From positions 1 through 64,000 of the forward strand of contig JBPCKC010000012.1 of assembly GCA_051004675.1 (NCBI GenBank): a stretch of DNA of 64,000 nucleotides, written 5' to 3'. Under the pieces are notes generated by a model. It made no database searches. It worked only from the letters and a program-made list of their open reading frames with translations, and had not been told where the DNA came from. Positions 40,925-48,515 of the stretch are shown piece by piece. How positions within the stretch are numbered: the stretch's first letter is position 1; the number at the start of each line of letters is the position of its first letter. A program made the translations under genes and the position numbers. The DNA is from JBDTSW01 sp051004675 (GTDB lineage Bacteria; Actinomycetota; Thermoleophilia; Solirubrobacterales; 70-9).

Positions 40925-43507
40925 ATGGACGCGGCGACCCGAACGAGGCTCGAGGGGACGACCCGCTGGGACCCCGCCGCCGCCGAGCGGCGCATCTTCG
41001 ACGCCTGGCTGGCGGGGGGTCACTTCCATCCACCGGCGGAAGGGGCTGCCGCCGAGAACTTCTCGATCGCGATCCCGCCGCCGAACGTCACGGGCGCCCT
41101 GCACATGGGCCATGCGCTCAACGGGACGATGCAGGACGTCCTCGCCCGGATGCGCCGGATGCAGGGGCGCAACACGCTGTGGCTGCTGGGGACCGACCAC
41201 GCCTCGATCGCGGTCCACGCGGTGCTCGAGAAGGAGCTGAGGGCGGAGGGGACGTCGCGCCACGAGCTGGGTCACGACGCCTTCATGGAGCGAGCGTGGG
41301 CCTGGAAGGCCGACTACGGCTCGAGGATCGTGGAGCAGTACAAGCGCCTCGGCGCGTCGTGCGACTACGACCGGGAGCGCTTCACCCTGGACGAGGGCTA
41401 CGTCAAGGCCGTCTTCCGCGTATTTACGGCCCTCTTCGACAAGGGCTACATCTATCGCGACCACTACATGGTCAACTGGGATGTCGGCTCGCGATCGGTG
41501 ATCTCCGACCTCGAGGTGGAGAACCGCGAGGTCACCGACACGCTCTATGAGATCGACTACCCGCTGGAGGACGGCGACGGCGTGATCACGGTCGCCACCG
41601 TGCGGCCGGAGACGATGCTCGCGGACACCGCGGTCGCGGTCAACCCCGGCGACGAGCGCCACCGTGACCTGGTCGGCAGGCATGCCGTGCTGCCGCTGGT
41701 CGGCAGGCGCCTGCCGATCATCGCCGACGATCACGTGGACGCCGAGTTCGGGACCGGGGCGCTCAAGATCACGCCTGGCCACGACGTAAACGACTTCGAC
41801 ATCGGCCGGACGCACGGCCTCGAGGAGATATCCGTGATCGGTGAGGACGGCCGCATGACCGAGGCGGCAGGGGAGTTTGCCGGGCTGCTTGTAGCGGAGG
41901 CCCAGGAGGCGGTCGTAGGCGCGCTGCGCGAGCAGGGCCTGGTCCGCTCGGCCGAGCCGTACACGCACTCCGTGCCGTTCTCCCAGCGCTCCGGCGAGCG
42001 GATCGAGCCGCTGATCTCGCTGCAGTGGTTCTGCCGGATGGACGAGCTCGCCGGTCCGGCGATCGAGGTCGTCGAGCGCGACGAGGTGCGCATTCGCCCC
42101 GTGCAGTGGCAGCGGGTCTACCTCGACTGGATGCGGAACATCCGCCCGTGGTGCATCTCGCGCCAGCTCTGTTGGGGCCACCAGATCCCGTTCTGGTACT
42201 GCGACGCCTGCGAGGAGGTGTTCGTCGCGGAGGAGGGCCCGCCCGAGGGCTGCGGCTCCTGCGGGGGCGAGCTGCGGCGCGAGGAGGACGTGCTCGATAC
42301 CTGGTTCAGCTCCGCCCTCTGGCCGTTTGCCACGCTCGGCTGGCCGGATGCGGACGATCCGCTGCTGGGCGCCTTCTACCCCACCGACTTCCTCACGACC
42401 GCGCGCGACATCCTGTTCCTCTGGGTGGCCCGGATGGTGATGATGGGCCTCGAGTTTGCCGGCGAGATCCCCTTCGACGACGTCTACGTCCACTCAGTCA
42501 TCCAGGCGCCCGACGGCCGGCGGATGTCCAAGTCGCTGGGCACCGGGATCGACCCGCTCGACGAGATCGACGTCCACGGCGCCGACGCGCTGCGCTTCGG
42601 GCTGCTGGCGATGTCCTCCAGTCAGGACGTGCGCTACTCCGCCGACCGGGTTCAGCAGGGCCGCGACTTCGCGAACAAGATGTGGAACGCGTCGCGCCTC
42701 GTGCTCCTGAACGCCGAGGCCTCCGAGGGGCGCCCGCGGCCGGCGCGGCCCGAGGACCGCTGGATCCTCTCCCGCCTCGAGCGGACGGTCGGGTCGGTCT
42801 CGGCGAAGCTCGACGATTACGACTTCGCGCACGCCACGCTTGACCTGTACGAGTTCTTCTGGTCGGAGCTGTGCGACTGGTACCTGGAGATGGTGAAGCC
42901 GCGCCTTTACGAGGGCGAGCGGGAGGTGGCGGAGAACCTGCTGTACGTGCTCGAGCGCGTGCTTGCCCTCGCCCACCCGACGACGCCGTTCGTCACCGAG
43001 GAGATCTGGAGCTACCTCCCAGGCGCCGAGGCGCGCGGCCCCCTCGTGGTCGCGCCGTTCCCCGAGGCGGACTCCGAGCTGATCGACACGGCGGGCGAGG
43101 CGGTCACCGCGCGGGCGATCGAGCTGATCCGCGGCGTCCGGCGCTGGCGCGACCTCGTCGGGGTGGCGCCGCGGACAATCCTTCCCGCGCGGGCGGCCGC
43201 GGGCGCCGACCCGGGGTCGCTGGAGCTGGTCGCCAGGCTGGGCCGGCTTTCCCTGGATGGCGCCGATGGCGACGGGCTGGCGACGATCGGCGAGGTGGAG
43301 ATCCTCGCGTCGGCCGAGGTCGACGCGGGCGAGGTGCGCCGGCGGATCTCCGAACGGCGCGCCGAGCTGGGCTCGGAGGTAAAGCGCGGCGAGCGCAAGC
43401 TCGCCAACGAGGGCTTCGTATCCAAGGCACCGCCGGAGGTGGTGGAGTCCGAGCGGGCGAAGCTGGAGGCCTACCGGGCCGAGCTCGCGGAGCTGGGCTC
43501 GTCCTGA
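40925..43507 (+). CDS. valS: Valyl-tRNA synthetase
   Basis: 860-residue class Ia aminoacyl-tRNA synthetase that charges tRNA-Val. The HIGH signature appears as HMGHA in 'PPNVTGALHMGHALNGTMQDVLARMRRM', and KMSKS as RMSKS in 'APDGRRMSKSLGTGIDPLDEI'. The CP1 editing domain (TVRPETMLADTAVAV, PLVGRRLPIIADDHVDAEFGTGALKITPGHDVNDF) clears mischarged Thr. The C-terminal coiled coil (VDAGEVRRRISERRAELGSEVKRGERKL) contacts tRNA. Zinc-type Cys pairs (CDAC, CGSC) sit in the connective region. The stop overlaps the CTG start of folC. Confidence 0.97.
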   Translation: MDAATRTRLEGTTRWDPAAAERRIFDAWLAGGHFHPPAEGAAAENFSIAIPPPNVTGALHMGHALNGTMQDVLARMRRMQGRNTLWLLGTDHASIAVHAVLEKELRAEGTSRHELGHDAFMERAWAWKADYGSRIVEQYKRLGASCDYDRERFTLDEGYVKAVFRVFTALFDKGYIYRDHYMVNWDVGSRSVISDLEVENREVTDTLYEIDYPLEDGDGVITVATVRPETMLADTAVAVNPGDERHRDLVGRHAVLPLVGRRLPIIADDHVDAEFGTGALKITPGHDVNDFDIGRTHGLEEISVIGEDGRMTEAAGEFAGLLVAEAQEAVVGALREQGLVRSAEPYTHSVPFSQRSGERIEPLISLQWFCRMDELAGPAIEVVERDEVRIRPVQWQRVYLDWMRNIRPWCISRQLCWGHQIPFWYCDACEEVFVAEEGPPEGCGSCGGELRREEDVLDTWFSSALWPFATLGWPDADDPLLGAFYPTDFLTTARDILFLWVARMVMMGLEFAGEIPFDDVYVHSVIQAPDGRRMSKSLGTGIDPLDEIDVHGADALRFGLLAMSSSQDVRYSADRVQQGRDFANKMWNASRLVLLNAEASEGRPRPARPEDRWILSRLERTVGSVSAKLDDYDFAHATLDLYEFFWSELCDWYLEMVKPRLYEGEREVAENLLYVLERVLALAHPTTPFVTEEIWSYLPGAEARGPLVVAPFPEADSELIDTAGEAVTARAIELIRGVRRWRDLVGVAPRTILPARAAAGADPGSLELVARLGRLSLDGADGDGLATIGEVEILASAEVDAGEVRRRISERRAELGSEVKRGERKLANEGFVSKAPPEVVESERAKLEAYRAELAELGSS

Positions 43508-44748
43508 GGGGCCGCCGCTTCGACGCCGAGGCCTACCTGCGGGGGCTCGACGCCGTCGGTTGGCGCTTCGGCCTGGAGCGCATCCGCGCGCTCACCTCGG
43601 TGCTGGGTATGCCCCAGCGCCGATACGCCTCGATCCACGTGGTGGGCACGAACGGGAAGTCCTCGGTGACCACCCTCACGGCCGCGCTCCTTGAGCGCGG
43701 GGGGCTGAGGGCGGGCGCCTACCTCTCGCCCCACGCCGAACGCTGGTCGGAGCGGGTGCTGATCGGCGGGGCGGAGATCGGCGAGCGGGATTTCGCCGTG
43801 GCGGTGGAGCGGGTGGCCCAGGCGATCCCGGCGGTCGAGCGGGGCCTCAAGGACGGCGACGTGGTGACCCAGTTCGAGGCGGCCACGGCGGCGGCGTTCG
43901 TCGCGTTCGCGGCCGCGGGCGTAGAGGTGGCGGTGGTCGAGGCGGGCCTGGGCGGCCGGCTGGACGCCACGAACGTGCTGTCGTCCCGCGTGACCGCCCT
44001 CACCTCGATCGGGCTCGAGCACACGCAGTACCTGGGGGAGAGCGCGCTCGAGATCGCCGGCGAGAAGCTCGACGTGCTGAGCGAGCACTCGGCCCTCGTG
44101 ATCGGGACGCTCCCCGACGAGGTCGAGGCGCTGGCTCGCCGGACCGCCGCCGAGCGCCACGCGCGGGTCGTGGACGCCTCCGGCCCGGTCGTGGTCCCGG
44201 CCTTCGCGGGCCGGGGCCCCTACCTGGCCCGCAACCTCGCGGTCGCATTGGCCGCCGCGCAGGAGATCGCCGGCCCCCTGCCCCCCGAGCTGGCCGAGGA
44301 GGTCGCTTCGACGGCGCCTCTGCCCGGCCGGGTGGAGGTCAGACACGGCGATCCGGACGTCGTCTTCGACGCCGCGCACAACCCGCACGGCGCGGGGGCG
44401 CTCGCCGAGGCGCTGGCGGACATCGCCGCGGACCGGCCGATCGTCGCCTGCATCGCGATCCTCGAGGGCAAGAACGCCGAGGGGATTCTCGCCGCCCTCG
44501 CGCCGTGCTTGGCGGGGGCGGTCTTGACCGAGGTCCCGCCGGGCCGGCTGCAGGGCTCGGGGCGCCCCGGTAGCGCCTCCATCGCGGCTGGCGAGTTGCG
44601 GAGGCTGGCGCTCGCGGCGGGCATCCCGGAGGCGGAGGCCGTTGGCGAGCCCGGCCCGGCGATCGCCCGGGCGATCGAGCGTGCGCGAGAGCGGTCCGGG
44701 GTGGCGCTCGTGGCCGGATCGCATTACCTTCTGCGCTATGGATCGTGA
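43504..44748 (+). CDS. folC: Folylpolyglutamate / dihydrofolate synthase, CTG start
   Basis: 414-residue Mur-ligase-like enzyme that adds glutamates to folates. The P-loop is GTNGKSS in 'SIHVVGTNGKSSVTTLTAALLE'; 'EAGLGGRLDATNVLSSRVTALTSIGLEHTQYLG' and 'VVFDAAHNPHGAGALAEAL' follow. The conserved N-terminal helix (YLRGLDAVGWRFGLERIRAL) begins after residue 8. The frame has no ATG, GTG or TTG between the middle of valS and a GTG after that helix, so I infer CTG at 43504, overlapping the valS TGA as CTGA. The end overlaps the next small gene by 11 bases. Confidence 0.88.
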   Translation: MRGRRFDAEAYLRGLDAVGWRFGLERIRALTSVLGMPQRRYASIHVVGTNGKSSVTTLTAALLERGGLRAGAYLSPHAERWSERVLIGGAEIGERDFAVAVERVAQAIPAVERGLKDGDVVTQFEAATAAAFVAFAAAGVEVAVVEAGLGGRLDATNVLSSRVTALTSIGLEHTQYLGESALEIAGEKLDVLSEHSALVIGTLPDEVEALARRTAAERHARVVDASGPVVVPAFAGRGPYLARNLAVALAAAQEIAGPLPPELAEEVASTAPLPGRVEVRHGDPDVVFDAAHNPHGAGALAEALADIAADRPIVACIAILEGKNAEGILAALAPCLAGAVLTEVPPGRLQGSGRPGSASIAAGELRRLALAAGIPEAEAVGEPGPAIARAIERARERSGVALVAGSHYLLRYGS

Positions 44749-44857
44749 GGCTCGCTCCGAGCTGCTCCACATGATGGGCCTGGTCGCGGCCGTGGTCGCG
44801 ATCGTGATCCTCGTCTTCTTCGGCCTCGGCTACCTGTTCGGGAGGATGTTCCTGTAA
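44738..44857 (+). CDS. Small single-pass membrane protein, 39 residues
   Basis: ATG at 44738 overlaps the end of folC. It reads MDREARSELLHMMGLVAA, then one hydrophobic helix ending YLFGRMFL. A short charged N-terminal part with a single C-terminal membrane helix fits a tail-anchored or type II peptide. No function recognised. It is probably made from the valS-folC message. Confidence 0.55.
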   Translation: MDREARSELLHMMGLVAAVVAIVILVFFGLGYLFGRMFL

Positions 44858-44953
44858 GGATTCCCCGCCCCACCGCCGCGGCACAATCGCTCCGCGGATG
44901 GGCGCCCGCCTGCGCGTAGCGCCCGCCGTATTACCTACACTGCCCGCTCGCCC

Positions 44954-45709
44954 ATGCCCGCAGCCCTCTTCGGCATCACGAATGACGGCCTCAACCTGGC
45001 CGTCAACCTGATCGTCCTCTTCCTGGTGATGATCTACATCGCGCTGATCGTGTGGACCTTCTTCGACGCACGGCGCCGGCTGGCGGACGACTTCTTGGTG
45101 GGTGTTGCGACGGTGGTCTCATTCGCTCCCTTCGTCGGACCGCTGATCTACTCGATCGTGCGCCCACCGGAGTTCCTGGCGGACAAGCGCGAGCGCGAGC
45201 TGGAGACCCGCTCCGCCGAGCTGCGCGTGCGTCAGCTCGAGGAGTCCTCGTGCCCCAAGTGCTCCTTCCCGATCGAGCGCACCTACCTGCGCTGCCCCAG
45301 CTGCAAGGCCCGCGTCAAGGACCCCTGCGAGGCGTGCGGCAAGCCGATCGACCCGCGCTGGTCGCTGTGTCCGTACTGTGAGACGGCCGTCCGCCGCGCC
45401 GCCCCCCCCGCGGGGAAGGCCGCTCCCAAGCGCCGCGCCAAGGCGCCGGCGGGGAGTCGCCCGAAGGCCCCGGCGCCCGCCGGCGGGGAGCGCCGCCGCA
45501 AGGCGCCCTCCGAGGCGGCCCGCCGCGTAGCGGCCTCTGGCGAGCAGCGCAAGCCGGCCTCCTCCCGCCAGTCCTCCGAGCGCCAGGCGCGGCCCGCCAA
45601 GTCACGCCCCGCCGCGAAGCAGCGCCCCTCCTCCGACGAGGGCGCCGCGCCGAAGCAGCAGGCCCCCGCCGACGGGGGCGACGAGCGGTCGCGCCCCGCG
45701 ACCACGTGA
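44954..45709 (+). CDS. Membrane-anchored zinc-ribbon protein with disordered basic tail
   Basis: 251 residues. Two N-terminal membrane segments (LAVNLIVLFLVMIYIALIVW and a second near 'GVATVVSFAPFVGPLIYSIV'), then double zinc ribbons (CPKC...CPSC and CEAC...CPYC, about 95-140), then about 110 residues of Lys/Arg/Pro/Ala/Ser low complexity. TACACT at 44936-44941, 12 bases before the ATG, may be its -10. The gene overlaps ndk by four bases (GTGA). Zinc-ribbon plus membrane suggests a scaffold or RNA/protein-binding role; this is inference. Confidence 0.65.
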   Translation: MPAALFGITNDGLNLAVNLIVLFLVMIYIALIVWTFFDARRRLADDFLVGVATVVSFAPFVGPLIYSIVRPPEFLADKRERELETRSAELRVRQLEESSCPKCSFPIERTYLRCPSCKARVKDPCEACGKPIDPRWSLCPYCETAVRRAAPPAGKAAPKRRAKAPAGSRPKAPAPAGGERRRKAPSEAARRVAASGEQRKPASSRQSSERQARPAKSRPAAKQRPSSDEGAAPKQQAPADGGDERSRPATT

Positions 45710-46122
45710 GCGATCCCGCCCGCACGCTGATCCTGGTCAAGCCCGACGCCTTCGAGCGCGGGCTGACGGGCGAGGTCCTGGCCCGCTTCGAGCGCAAGGG
45801 GCTGCGCATCGCCGCGCTCCGCCTGCTCCAGGCCGACGAGGACATCGCCAACCGCCACTACGCCGAACACACGGACAAGCCGTTCTTCGGCGAGTTGGTG
45901 GAGTTCATCACCGGGGGCCCGCTGGTGGCCGCGGTTCTCGAGGGGGTCGAGGCGGTGGCCGCCGCGCGCCAGCTCATCGGCGCCACCAACCCGGTCGAGG
46001 CCGCCACGGGCTCGATCCGCGGCGACCTCGGACTCGAAGTCACCTTCAACCTCGTGCACGGCTCCGACTCCGACTCCTCGGCCGCGCGCGAGATCGAGAT
46101 CTGGTTCCCAGACGGCGTCTGA
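45706..46122 (+). CDS. ndk: Nucleoside diphosphate kinase
   Basis: 138-residue enzyme that balances NTP pools through a phosphohistidine. The catalytic His118 lies in 'NLVHGSDSDSSA', and 'LILVKPDAFERGLTGEVLARFERKGL' matches the N-terminal signature. GTG start overlaps the upstream zinc-ribbon gene; its TGA overlaps the CTG of maf. Confidence 0.95.
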   Translation: MSDPARTLILVKPDAFERGLTGEVLARFERKGLRIAALRLLQADEDIANRHYAEHTDKPFFGELVEFITGGPLVAAVLEGVEAVAAARQLIGATNPVEAATGSIRGDLGLEVTFNLVHGSDSDSSAAREIEIWFPDGV

Positions 46123-46757
46123 TCCTGGCCTCGGCCTCTCCGCGAAGGCGCGAGCTGCTGAGCGGGGCCGGGGTCGAGTATGAGGCGGTCGTCCCCGAGG
46201 TGGAGGAGCTGCGGGACGGGCTTCCTCCCGAGGAACTCGTGGTGGAGAACGCGAGGCGCAAGGCGGTCGCTGGATTGGCGCTGGTGAGGGCTGGTGAGGG
46301 CGACGTGACGCTGGGGGTGGATACCGATGTGTTCCTGGCGGGTCGGGCGCTGGGGAAGGCCGTAACGGAGCCCGAGGCCCGAAAACGCCTCGAGGCCCTG
46401 TCGGGTCGCACCCACGAGGTCCTCTCCGGCGTCGCCCTCGCCCGCCAACCCGCCGAGAAAACCCATACGGGGCATGCAAAACCTCGGCGGGTTGTGGCTC
46501 GGGCTCCCTCGCTGACTACCGGCGTCGCGAGGTCATCCGTCACGTTTCGCGCCCTCGACGCGCCCACCCTCGAGCGCTATCTGGCCAGCGGCGAATGGCG
46601 CGACCGGGCCGGGGCCTACGCCATCCAGGGCCTCGGGTCTTCGCTCGTCGAACACTTGGAGGGAGATTTCTCCAACGTCGTGGGCCTGCCCTTGCAACTG
46701 CTCGAGGACCTTGCTCCGGAGCTGTTTCGCGGGATTTCCAGCGGGTCCGCGGGATAA
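46119..46757 (+). CDS. maf: Maf-like nucleotide pyrophosphatase, CTG start
   Basis: 212-residue Maf/YceF-type house-cleaning pyrophosphatase. The frame from CTG 46119 reads M-ILASASPRRRELLSGAGVEYEAVVPEVEEL, the exact Maf N-terminus with the substrate-binding SASPRR motif; 'GVDTDVFLAGRALGKA' and 'AGAYAIQGLGSSLVEHLEGDFSNVVGLPLQLL' complete it. The first ATG, GTG or TTG in frame is GTG 46200, which would delete SASPRR, so I infer CTG, overlapping the ndk TGA as CTGA. Between about residues 110 and 140 there is an extra polar stretch (QPAEKTHTGHAKPRRVVARA) not usual in Maf. Confidence 0.85.
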   Translation: MILASASPRRRELLSGAGVEYEAVVPEVEELRDGLPPEELVVENARRKAVAGLALVRAGEGDVTLGVDTDVFLAGRALGKAVTEPEARKRLEALSGRTHEVLSGVALARQPAEKTHTGHAKPRRVVARAPSLTTGVARSSVTFRALDAPTLERYLASGEWRDRAGAYAIQGLGSSLVEHLEGDFSNVVGLPLQLLEDLAPELFRGISSGSAG

Positions 46758-46816
46758 CCGAAAAACTCTATATCTCAGGCTTACCCTTAGATCTGATCCA
46801 AGCCCTCAAGTTCGGC

Positions 46817-46844
46817 TTGCGGCTTCCCCTGCCTTTGCTACATT
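46817..46844 (+). promoter_or_regulatory. Possible promoter of the mre operon
   Basis: TTGCGG (46817-46822) and TACATT (46839-46844) with a 16-base spacer, in the 259-base gap before mreC. It would give a leader of about 165 bases. The rest of 46758-47016 holds only a 22-codon reading frame that I do not accept as a gene. Confidence 0.3.
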
Positions 46845-47016
46845 CGCCCGGCGGTGCGGCCATCGCGACGACCCGGTCAAGGCTCTACCCCGGGGCGCGG
46901 AGAACACCTCCGGGCCGGTCGCGCCGCTTCACCGAACCTCGATGAGCACTCCCACACCCACACGCACGCGGATGACCCGCCGTCGGCGCCTTGGCGACGC
47001 CGTCGCCTAGGCCGGC

Positions 47017-47892
47017 GTGTACCGCAAGGAGGTTCGCCGCCGGCGCGCGGTGCTCGTCGCGCTCATCGTCGCTTCGCTGGTGATCCTCTCGATCAGCTTC
47101 TCCGAGGGGGGCAGCGGGCCGCTGAGCTCGATCCAGCGGGGGATCTCGGCGGCGCTCGGGCCCGTCGAGGAGGGCGCCTCGCGCGCGCTGAAGCCCGCTC
47201 GTGACCTCGTGAACTGGTTCGACGAGACATTCGACGCGCGCGGCGACAACGACGATCTGCGCGCCGAGGTGGCCGAGCTCCGCGAACAGTTCGCCGACGC
47301 GCAGGAGGCGACCGCCGAGAACGAGCAGTTCCGCAAGCTCCTCGGGCTGGAGGAGCAGAACGCCGCGCTCGCCGCGTACAAGCGCGTAACCGGCCGCGTA
47401 ATCGGGCGCTCGCCGACCTTGTGGTACTCCACCGTCACGATCGACGTGGGGTCGGGCGCGGGAGTCGAGGTGGACGACCCCGTGATCAACGGCGACGGTC
47501 TGGTGGGCCGGGTGACCCAGACCACCCGTGGCGCAGCGCAGGTCACGCTCATCACCGACCACCGCAGCGCGGTCTCGGCGAGCCTGCTGCCCGAGGGCCC
47601 CGACGGCGTGGTCGAGCCCGAGGTGGGCGACCCCGAGGACCTGTTGTTGGACTTCATCGCCAACGACGAGGAGGTTCGCGAGGGTCAGATCCTCGTCACC
47701 GCCGGGTGGTCGAGCGGCCGGATCTCCTCCGCCTACCCCTACGGGCTCGAGATCGGCCGCGTCTCCGAGGCCAGCGCGGGCGAGCAGGAGAACTTCCAGC
47801 AGGTCCACGTCGAGCCATTCGCCGACATGCGCGAGCTCGACTTCCTGCAGGTCCTGACCGGCGGGCCGGACCGCCCAGTGGTGTTCGAGTGA
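47017..47892 (+). CDS. mreC: Rod shape-determining protein MreC
   Basis: 291 residues. A short cytoplasmic basic N-terminus, one membrane helix (AVLVALIVASLVILSISF), a coiled coil (DDLRAEVAELREQFADAQEATAENEQFRKLLGL), then the periplasmic beta-domain with 'VTGRVIGRSPTLWYSTVTIDVGSGAGVEVDDPVINGDGLVGRV' and 'GQILVTAGWSSGRI'. It scaffolds the elongasome that builds lateral cell wall. It starts GTG and overlaps mreD by four bases. mreB is not adjacent. Confidence 0.93.
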   Translation: MYRKEVRRRRAVLVALIVASLVILSISFSEGGSGPLSSIQRGISAALGPVEEGASRALKPARDLVNWFDETFDARGDNDDLRAEVAELREQFADAQEATAENEQFRKLLGLEEQNAALAAYKRVTGRVIGRSPTLWYSTVTIDVGSGAGVEVDDPVINGDGLVGRVTQTTRGAAQVTLITDHRSAVSASLLPEGPDGVVEPEVGDPEDLLLDFIANDEEVREGQILVTAGWSSGRISSAYPYGLEIGRVSEASAGEQENFQQVHVEPFADMRELDFLQVLTGGPDRPVVFE

Positions 47893-48515
47893 TCGTCACG
47901 CCCCGCATCGGCCTGCGGATCGCCCTCATCGTCCTGGCCGGGGTCGTCCTCCAGGTCTCCTTCTTCTCGTACCTGTCGCTGCTGGGGGCCACCCCGGACG
48001 CGCTCGCGGTCGTGATCGTCTGCCTCGGCCTGCTGGGCGGAGGGGTGATCGGAGCCGTCTGCGGGTTCGCCGCCGGCATCGTCCTCGACTCGGTGCTCCT
48101 CCAGACGCTGGGCGTCTCCTCGCTCGTCCTCCTGGGCGCCGGATATCTGGCGGGTCGCTACCGCGAGGGGTTTGAGATCTCCTCGCCGCTGGTCGCTCCG
48201 CTTCTGGCGGGCGCGCTCACCGCGTTCGCCGCCCTGGGCTTCGGCGCGATCCAGCTCATGCTGGGAGTCGAGACCCAGGTCAGCCTGCTGGTGGTACGCG
48301 AAGTCGTCGTCAAGGGCCTGCTGGCGTTCCTGTTCGCGCTCGCGATCTACCCGCTGCTGCGGCGCATTCTGCGCCCCGCGCTCGTCGATGTGCCCGTCCC
48401 CGCCCGGCGCCGGCTGCTCTCGCGAGCGCGGGTGCGCCGCCGCGAGCGCGGCCGCCGCGGCCAGGCCCGCCTGAGCGGCGTGGCCGCCCGCCGCGTGAGA
48501 GGTGGACTCACGTGA
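47889..48515 (+). CDS. mreD: Rod shape-determining protein MreD
   Basis: 208 residues, five to six membrane helices ('LRIALIVLAGVVLQVSFFSYLSLLGATPDALAVVIVCLGLLGG', 'GFAAGIVLDSVLLQTLGVSSLVLLGAGYLAGRY'), with a long Arg-rich C-terminal tail (RRRLLSRARVRRRERGRRG) not usual in short MreD proteins. GTG start overlaps mreC (GTGA); its end overlaps mrdA. Part of the elongasome with MreC, PBP2 and RodA. Confidence 0.88.
   Translation: MIVTPRIGLRIALIVLAGVVLQVSFFSYLSLLGATPDALAVVIVCLGLLGGGVIGAVCGFAAGIVLDSVLLQTLGVSSLVLLGAGYLAGRYREGFEISSPLVAPLLAGALTAFAALGFGAIQLMLGVETQVSLLVVREVVVKGLLAFLFALAIYPLLRRILRPALVDVPVPARRRLLSRARVRRRERGRRGQARLSGVAARRVRGGLT

Noticed and set aside
46942..47010. 22-codon frame (MSTPTPTRTRM...) just before mreC
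   Set aside because: Short, Arg/Thr-rich, no clear ribosome site; more likely leader sequence. A leader peptide is possible but unsupported.
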